Below, piece after piece: positions 56,585 through 64,000 of a stretch of 64,000 nt of DNA. Under the pieces are notes generated by a model. The model was not told where the DNA came from. It did not search any database and saw only the letters and a program-made list of their open reading frames with translations. The stretch lies in the NCBI GenBank assembly GCA_945910005.1, contig OX246740.1, forward strand, positions 49,091,353 to 49,155,352, written 5' to 3'. Numbering within the stretch: the first letter of the stretch is position 1; each line of letters opens with the position of its first letter. This DNA is from Isoperla grammatica. Its lineage: Eukaryota; Arthropoda; Insecta; Plecoptera; Perlodidae. Both the position numbers and the translations under genes were made by a program.

Positions 56585-59500
56585 AACTAGTTTTTGCGTT
56601 TTGGTTGTCAATATTAATTTATGTTCTGCTCCACGGCTGTGTGACTTGTGTAGTGCACAATCTCAGTGGCTGTGAATGACCCATATTGGCAGCCGAATAA
56701 GCCGTGTGTGAAGATAGTTGACTATGGCTTCCTCTATGAGCGTTGTCCCATAGAGCGCGTGGACTATTTATAGAGTTGTATAGAGAGCAAAGGTTCAGCT
56801 CTAATGGACATTTTTTCATAACTGTTGATAGAAATAAAATGGAAGTTATGCTCAAAAATGTTAACATAAAACCTATTTTGTGAAGTACATTTTAAGTCTT
56901 TTGCTAACAACATAGATCTAATAACTATTCTTATATATTTTAAACTTATGATTATTATTACTCTGGTTATTTAAAAAAAAAAAATTTGTAAGGCACACTA
57001 GTTATATGATGAAACCATTTTCTTGTAAAAGTTATATAAATAGGATTTTAAAAACTGTTGTGGCGCGTCAAACGTTCCGTATCAAACTATAAGAGTCTAC
57101 AATTGAAATTTTTGAAGTGTTTGTAATCAAAATACCGTAATGTATAATGTGTAGTTTATAATGTAGCCTTAAAACTACTTGTTCGTATCCGCCGAGCCAA
57201 CTTCTACTGTATAATATGCCATTACACCACATCACTTGAAGCTGGCAACGCTATAAGACCTGAGTTATAACAATAACAGTAATTACTACGAACAATAACA
57301 ACAAAAACAATAGTACTTAGTAGTTACTCTGTCCAAACATCGCTAGTTCATGTAATGTACATTACCCAGAGAGAGAAATGGCCCGGAAAATTCCATTATA
57401 TAGAGTAAAACGGCCCATTCTTACAAAACTCCTCCACTTGCTTCTAAATACACACAACCAGTGGTGAAAGTTAGCCGGACCCAGAGCACAAAGCCTATTT
57501 ATATCTACACATCAAATTATAGCCATCCCAAAGCTCGAATACATGTTTTAAAATACCAAAAATAACGTTTCAAAAATATAGTCAAAATTCAAACAATAAT
57601 ATGAAATATACCTAAACGTGATTACTATTTAGATAAACGAACAAGTAACACTGATATAATACAACATTATAACGGTTATTTCCGTAAAATCAGTAATAAG
57701 AAGTAAAAAACAAAGTTTTTTAACTGAATCCACGGAAAACTGATTAAGTAGTAATAAAAGTCCTAGAAAAGTTTGTTGAACAATAAAAATGCCACCATAT
57801 TGTCTCTTAAAACATCTTATATTGGAGGGGGAGGGGGGGCAACGAGACAAATTATCGCTAAGCTCCGCCACTTATTGTAACTACTTTCACATCACTTCAT
57901 ACAACCAAAGATCTCATCTAAACCATCTGTCGCAGAACGCGATAGAATGTAACGTGTTCCACGAGACGAGAGGGGTAACGATGACGTCATAGCAGTGTAC
58001 AATTATTCACTTGACACGATCTCGCTAGATTTATACATCACAGCGACCAAACGAACCGACAGGCATCTGTCCGCGCGTCTCATTCGGACCTCTGACCGCT
58101 CATGACACGTTACTTTGTCATCTGTGCTGGCGGGGAAAAAACAGCGGGACGACTTCATAAGTGACATAATGTAACAATCATGACAGTAGGGGAAATCACT
58201 GTAATAATGATATGGTACAAAATCAACGAATATCAAGAAATCGCAATTGTAGATGTGTAGAATAAAGTTCAGTCAGTCAATTTAAAATGGAAAATATATA
58301 TTTCCCACTAAGTCAAACGGTTTACTAGTGTGTAAAACAAGAACTAACGTAAAATCATAACAACATTTCAGAAGCATCGGCAAATCTTGTGGTAGTTTCT
58401 ATACATTTTCTCTATTAACTAAAAAGAAACATTTAATAATACCTAAGGTTTTAAACCGTTTTATTGTATCATGGTGTACTACTATATTGTTTTGTATCAA
58501 TGCGAAATCATTATGATCTTTCTTAATAATATTATTTATATCAGTCTCCAGTATCTAAAATGCTTTATTTAAATGGCTTAAAATCAGTGTTGTGAATTCT
58601 GAAAATATGAAACAATGTCATAAAAAATAATTATCGATATTTCTTGTTCCGTCGATTCACATAATTCGACGTTTCATATCCTCTGTGAGACGATATGTAT
58701 TTTCAAGATGATAACCGAAGGTAATATCCGGTACAATTGACGTTGAAACGTATCTAAATGTCTACAACACAACTATTGTAATGTATTAATCAATAATTCC
58801 CATAATACCACCATGGGGGATGTCAAACGTCAAGCTTAATGTCATCTGCATTCAGCCGACATACCGACATCCACCTGGGTTATCTGCATTGTATCTATAC
58901 ATTTACAAGAGACTATATGATATAACAAAACGCTGAGTGTCACGAATTACATGTTAGTGTGTTATATCTTGCATATAATGTGTCACAGAAGTGACTCGTG
59001 TGACAGTTATATGCATCGCCTCGAACTAATGTCTTTCTGATGGGAGTATTTTGATACAGAATCATAAATAAACCTTTCTAGTTCGTAACTAAAGTTAAGT
59101 TGGTAACAAGATGTATTTGTCTGGCCAAACTGTCTGCATAAGTTGGCTTACTTACTCTTGCCACAATAGATTAAACATTCATGTTGTAATAGTGTTATTT
59201 TAAGTTGTGGTGTGTGACAACCTCTATTAACTTTGTTCGAATAGTTTGTTTGGTTTTCGTCATGGTAAGCGTCTGTAAAACGATATATATACAAGTACAG
59301 AATAGTTTGTTTGATTCTTGTTTGTTGGTTTTAATACCTGCATTGTGACATCTTATGTAGATGCAGCAAACTTCAACCCCACAACGAAGGTTTTGGACAC
59401 GAAAGTTTAAAACTAGAAATAATAATAATGGTATGCGATTATTAAAGTTCACTATACTCGGTTTGTAAGAATTAATGGAAATAAAACAAATATCTTTGAT

Positions 59501-59720
59501 AAAGAATGTACTTATATGCACATGATATACATACACATACAATTTTATATACATTCTTTGTCGAAGATAGTTTTTATTCAACAAGTCTGATTCCGATTAA
59601 CTTATAATGGGACTATAACCGTTAATTTCTTGCAGATTTAAAAAAACATTCTCAATTCGCTCGATCATTAACTTAAAAAAAATTGTAACCATAGAATGTT
59701 GCGTGGTTATGTTTTGTTGT
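56585..59720. other. No gene recognised
   Basis: AT-rich. Slightly higher GC and CpG around 57930-58140 with GATGACGTCATAG; the short frames there (57789-57992, 58003-58236 minus) carry no domain. The minus-strand 129-codon frame at 59195-59584 is unrecognised. Confidence 0.45.
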
Positions 59721-59724
59721 TTTA

Positions 59725-60041
59725 ATGCGCGTTTACACAAAATGATTAATGCGTAAGTCGTAAGGCGTATGGTTTAAGGTTTAATGTTTAAGTCGTAACG
59801 TTGGCCCCGCCCCTGAATATTTCTTTGAAAGATATGACTACTATCTTTGACTACGTAACGAACGTTTATTGGATGGTCGTAAGCCTTACGACAGTAGTTC
59901 GATCTTGTTCAACTACTCTTAAACACTAATCATTAAACATTACACCTTACGACACTGTGTGAACGCTAACACGTAAATCATATGCCCGAACTTGCTTAAA
60001 CCATAAACCTTAAACATTAATCATTTTGTGTAAACGCGCCT
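59725..60041. mobile_element. TTA-flanked MITE (PIF/Harbinger type), copy 2
   Basis: Perfect 23-base inverted ends (GCGCGTTTACACAAAATGAT then TAA) at 59727 and 60039, flanked by TTA on both sides (59722-59724, 60042-60044). Inside, shorter GTAAGG and GGTTTAAGGTTTAA motifs repeat near both ends. It shares the GTTTACAC and AAGGTTTAA features of the 42775 element but is a different subfamily. Confidence 0.85.
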
Positions 60042-60049
60042 TTACGTCC

Positions 60050-60870
60050 AAACCAGCGTTTGTGTGACTAACTGTTAACTAGGTATTTAACACCAACTAT
60101 ACACAGCAATACTAAAATGTGAATATGACAATCTAGTATGCATCGAATTATTTTTGTTTAACATTTAATAACTCATGTTTAATTGTTTTGTTTTGTTGCA
60201 TATTTGGAGAGTTATGCTAGGGAAAACTCTCTAAGCTGGCTGTCGTTATACCTTTAGCTACGTTTCCAATTTGCTGGAAACATTTTCCCAATTGCGTTTG
60301 GTTCCACTGGCAGGATGTTGTAGGAAATAAAATATAGATTTTAAGCGTACAAGTTTATGATTACGTTTTATTCGTTTGAACATTTGTTTCCCATTATATT
60401 CGATGATTTATTCGTGAATATACGATAAAATGTTTTCAGAAACATGGAACCTACAATTTTGCAATCCAGTTCATTCTATCTCACTGTTCTACACTTTTCG
60501 ATAACCCTACTGCAAATTGTTGGAGAAAGTGGAAAGTTATTACTATACGTACATTTGTTTAAATGTTCATTGTATTTTGAATTTCACCGCCTGCTTGTGT
60601 GTTCTAAATAATTGCATCCAATTTCAACCGACGCCGCTAAATACATTTACAGTAATCTCTTTTAGTTTCTGCGCGCCTGTAAAGTTCTACTGTTTTAGCT
60701 GTGAATAAACAATCCCTATCGTTTCAAAAGTAGGATCGACCTAGTCCGATTTACATTTATCAACAGTGAACCAAAGAGCATGTGAACTTATCAAAATACA
60801 AATTTCTGTAACTGTCACTTATTTATTTTCAGTATAGGATTTGTGTGTGTTTGCACTTTCTTGGTTCAAT
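60050..60870. other. No gene recognised
   Basis: AT-rich; the frame at 60517-60708 has several cysteines but no leader or pattern that I trust. Confidence 0.4.
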
Positions 60871-60876
60871 GAGTGA

Positions 60877-60932
60877 TATAAATACGATCTCTGGCAGTTT
60901 CGTCTCGTTCAGTTTGACACTTCTATATCGAG
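60877..60932 (+). promoter_or_regulatory. Candidate core promoter and short 5' exon
   Basis: TATAAATA at 60877-60884 is followed 33 bases later by GTTCAGTTTGAC, an initiator-like TCAGT, and then by GAG before GTGAGAAA, a consensus splice donor at 60933. The order and spacing fit a TATA-driven gene with a ~22-base non-coding first exon. No downstream exon is identified, and AT-rich DNA yields TATA matches often, so this is tentative. Confidence 0.3.
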
Positions 60933-60939
60933 GTGAGAA

Positions 60940-61515
60940 ATAATTGCGGTGCTGGTTTATTTGCGCTGAAAAATCCAATCACCTAAAACTATAAAGACTG
61001 CTGAAAATGGTGAACGGAAGCTTTTTCTAAAAATGACGTATTGTATGTGACACTTTGTTGAATATTTCGCTGGTATTTACTCTGTTTGAAAGCTCGATCG
61101 AGTTCACATCTATAGAAACGCGTACGTTGTACACACATTTTTTTTTCTGTTCGGCCCAAAGACGAAGAGGTCTTGGTTCATAAACTTTATACGAACAATT
61201 ATTGTTTGTTTCTATATTATCTGTCATTTTGTGAATGATAATCGAAACAATGACCGGTATATTCTTTGTATTGAAATGCTAAAACCACAGACAACGGATT
61301 ATGCTAAAACACTTGTTCTTAGTAACGTAATATAACACCGACGATAGTAATTATGATTGACGATGAATAATCTTGACACGGAACCCAAGTATTACGGTCA
61401 GCTTTTATGATCTGATGTGCTCGGTCAAAATTATCATTTAACACGGGTTTCGTTTTACTACGTCACTTTTCGCTTGACATACATTGTGCTGAGTATAGGC
61501 GATCTAGACATTTAT
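60940..61515. other. No gene recognised
   Basis: AT-rich sequence, nothing assigned. Confidence 0.45.
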
Positions 61516-61560
61516 TTTGGGGGCTCCCCCCCCCCCCCCCCCCACGCCTCGTCACAATAT
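61516..61560. repeat. Poly-C run, possible hAT remnant
   Basis: GGGGGCTC followed by 17 C and ACGCC recalls the C-rich right ends of the hAT-type pieces at 2.9 and 22.0 kb, but the terminal CACTG is not preserved. Confidence 0.3.
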
Positions 61561-61719
61561 CAAGAGACTAATACAGTTCGAGTTTTCGCGGATCATTAAT
61601 CATATTTTGCTATTGTTAGATAGCTATAAATAAAGTTCGTCTATTTAGGAAACTGGCCACTCCGTTATAATGAGTCAGAATTGAAAATATTCACTTAGAC
61701 GAGGAAAGAAACTGTCTTT

Positions 61720-61940
61720 GTATTATCAAGGGTCATATACTGATAATTTTAATTTGAAAATTAAATATTACAAAGAACATGTGAGCTTGATTTGCTTATG
61801 ATTTTAGATAGTTACGGGCTAACTGTTTACTTAGTATTATCAAGAGTAAAGATTGTGCAATTAAATAATGCACAGATCATGCGAGCTTGGATCGACCAAA
61901 TCCCACTTCTGATTTCAGATAGTTATACCGACTGACAGTT
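61720..61940 (+). repeat. Degenerate tandem duplication, 114-bp period
   Basis: GTATTATCAAG, CATGYGAGCTTG and GATTTYAGATAGTTA recur in the same order at 61720 and 61834. Two copies. Confidence 0.7.
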
Positions 61941-61944
61941 TTAT

Positions 61945-62755
61945 GTCGCCACAAGCGACAATTTTTTTTATTGGGTACGTATCACCCTCTTTCCTGACCC
62001 CTTCGTGGTTATCATTAGTCCCGCTGCTCGCCGCATAAGCGACCGTTTAAACAATCACAGTCCACTTTATTGATAGGACCGCAAATATGCTACACTAGCG
62101 CTGCGAAACCTTGTGGCCGACGGCTCAACTAATATGTAGGAAACATTATTATAGTGCATCGTTACCGGTAACGTATTTAGTGGGCGCAAAACTAATATGA
62201 TTGCGTTTTGGTAATTTATAAACGTGTTCGGAAGCAATAGCGCGTAATGTGAGTTTGTTTATTAATTGGAATGAAAATTTAAATCGTGTTTCTTTGCGAT
62301 TAAGATAAACAATGCAACTACGTGTAAATCAGCTGTCGTTTCAAGTTATAAGGCCATGCAGTTCTCGATGTGAAAAGGGTGGTCCAACCCAATATTAAAA
62401 TTACATGATGAAATTAGTGTAATGTGTTTTTGTATAAGTAAGAACTAACTGTATTTATTTTCACTTATTTCGGTTTTCTAATTTACTCTCAATAATTTAA
62501 TTAGGAATCAAATTAAAAATCGTAGTGATTACAAAAAAATAATCATTCTTTTCTATTTTTTCATATTTTTTTTGGTACATAATTTCGTGTTTCTAGTTTC
62601 TCACAGCTCATTTTAATCGTTAAATTTGCACGATTTGAACTTTTATTTTTTCACGCAGTCATTATTCCTCACAAAAATACATTTTACGGTTTCTCACAAC
62701 AAACTTAAAAAAAACCGATCTTTTTGAGCGATTCCAATATTATAGCTGCCCAGTC
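61945..62755. other. No gene recognised
   Basis: AT-rich with poly-T and poly-A runs. Confidence 0.5.
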
Positions 62756-62761
62756 TCGGAA

Positions 62762-63073
62762 TGTTGCAGGACTCATGTCCGTGCTAGTACATAGTAAGTA
62801 CCCCGACAATTACCCTCGTTTCCTCGTCTCAAGAATAGATCCTCGCCGAGCGAGCACTGTATTTATACATTCACACAGTTCGGCCATGTAGCTCGTTACG
62901 TCATCACCTCCAATTACGCCGACCAAGCGTGAGGACAATAAAACTCCACTTACTCTTAAGTTAACCCGGTCGTTTCTTGTCCGTATACATCACCATCCGG
63001 GTGTCGACACGACCCAGTCCGGTGGGTCAGCAGATCTGAAGACGAACGACCACGTCGCAAAAAAAAAAAAAAT
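62762..63073 (+). mobile_element. Possible solo LTR plus leader fragment
   Basis: A compact block starts TGTTGCAGG and could end with TATACA at 62989. It contains TATTTATAC (62860) and, 75 bases later, AATAAA (62937), the promoter and poly(A) signal spacing of a small LTR. It is distinctly more GC-rich than its surroundings and is followed by GGTGTCGACACGACCCAG and then an A run at 63060-63073. No internal gag/pol, second LTR or target duplication was seen, so this stays a suggestion. Confidence 0.3.
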
Positions 63074-63074
63074 T

Positions 63075-63560
63075 AAAACAATTACACTTTGAAAAACCGA
63101 GAGCAAATCTTTGAAAGCTTATGATTAATGAATGACTGCATTTAGGTATAAACTAAACAATTTTTTTAAAGATTTGTTCTGCAAATTTATTCAATAACCG
63201 TCCATTTAATTTTCTATTTTGATAAATTAAAACCAAAATTGGTTTTCGATTTCACTTTGAATGCCTCTTTTCATCGTGGGTAGTTAAAATCCTTATCACG
63301 TGGCATCACTGTAATGGTTTGGGATCATGAGATCGAAATATTGCATAAAAAAGTTAAAAATATAGCAAACACTACACATTTTTATGTTTCACAAATCACA
63401 ATTGTATGAAGCGTTCTTGGGAAAAATATGCAATTTGCGCGTATGTGTTATTCTTATATATTATATTATATAGTCCTTAGTCCTTATAGTCTATCTTCAA
63501 GACGCACATAATTCTTGAACGTGTACCCTATTGTGTACGCTATTGGATTGTGTAAGACAT
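63075..63560. other. No gene recognised
   Basis: AT-rich, nothing assigned. Confidence 0.5.
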
Positions 63561-63599
63561 GATGCCTCCCAGCCAAATATTTTGGGTGTCATATAATTT

Positions 63600-64000
63600 G
63601 ATTTCAAATTTTCTGGTGAAAGTCGTTCACCCTGCCCAGTTATTCTCCGCTACTAGCTCGCTCAAACCACCCTGATAGTTCAACGAGACTCCGCTAGGGG
63701 ATCTACAACCCCTTATTCTGTATCTCGTCCGTCTAACGTATTACGACACCGGCCACGATCTGAAGCAACGATCAACATCCGGTGCAAGGTTATCAGACAA
63801 ATTGCGTGCAAGCGCACTCACCAGCCGAACCATCCTGATAATAACTACACACCGCATTAATCTTCGTCACGGCCTTCTTTAAGTCTCGTTGTTGAGTGCG
63901 CTGTTTTCCGGCCGCGTGTTGGACCGAATCTCAGTGGACCTCATCAGGAGTTGGTCATCACAATATTGCATCTCGGGCAAGGGGTTCCGGTGCGTGCGTG
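63600..64000 (-). mobile_element. Possible retroelement fragment with CTGATGA motif
   Basis: Composition shifts to GC-rich. On the minus strand CTCCTGATGAGGTCCACTGA is followed by GATTCGGTCCAACACGCGG, close to the CTGATGA..CCGAAAC pattern of hammerhead-bearing or Penelope/LINE-related repeats but missing the GA of GAAAC. The window ends before any boundary. Confidence 0.3.

Noticed and set aside
62860..62942. Host gene with TATA and poly(A) signal
   Set aside because: The two signals are only 75 bases apart with no coding sequence between them, which fits an LTR better than a gene.

Overview
This is a gene-poor, AT-rich stretch of an animal nuclear genome, most likely a marine or other invertebrate. 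Evidence for this: no long open reading frame anywhere in 64 kb (the longest is about 142 codons and looks accidental), stop-rich sequence in all frames, tRNA-headed SINE remains, non-LTR retrotransposon ends, many MITEs with hAT-, Tc1/mariner- and PIF/Harbinger-type target duplications, and frequent long C or G homopolymers. There are no bacterial operons, ribosome binding sites or CRISPR arrays. I cannot name the phylum from this sequence alone.

Layout. 0-6 kb: plain AT-rich DNA, an old foldback repeat (about 2540-3196) split by a 335-bp hAT-type MITE with a perfect 8-bp target duplication, and a 219-bp hairpin repeat at 5571-5789. 6-7 kb: a GC-biased island with a possible signal-peptide first exon (6300-6401). 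7-18 kb: mostly featureless, with a 190-bp near-perfect hairpin (11489-11678), SINE pieces, a CRE-bearing repeat, a 304-bp TA-flanked MITE (14596-14899) and a 185-bp hairpin (16533-16717). 18.6 kb: the best host coding candidate, a small secreted cysteine-rich peptide (18608-18817) preceded by a splice-acceptor-like tract. 18.8-19.5 kb: back-to-back foldback repeats. 20.7-22 kb: two SINEs in opposite orientation and a hAT end. 24-29 kb: tandem duplications, including a multi-unit array at 28130-28660 followed by a TATA-like site. 32-44 kb: an isolated start/donor signal, a 502-bp hAT-type element, a tRNA-like sequence, a reverse transcriptase C-terminal fragment, a poly-A-tailed SINE, a second copy of the TA-flanked MITE, a TTA-flanked MITE and a LINE 3' end. 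45-52 kb: a CRE-bearing repeat, a possible small-GTPase first exon, an array of CACGTG boxes, G-rich tracts and a C/G hairpin.

52.8-55.85 kb holds the most striking structure: a 3-kb foldback element with two arms of about 1.3 kb that look well over 90 % identical. The arms are built partly of ~330-bp tandem units, and the loop has diverged and shortened copies of the same unit. 56-64 kb has a LINE 3' tail, a second TTA-flanked MITE, a TATA/initiator/splice-donor arrangement at 60.9 kb and an LTR-like block near 62.8 kb.

No set of genes here works together as a pathway. The window is best read as intron or intergenic DNA shaped by non-autonomous transposons, with a few weak host exon candidates. 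All identity statements are by eye.
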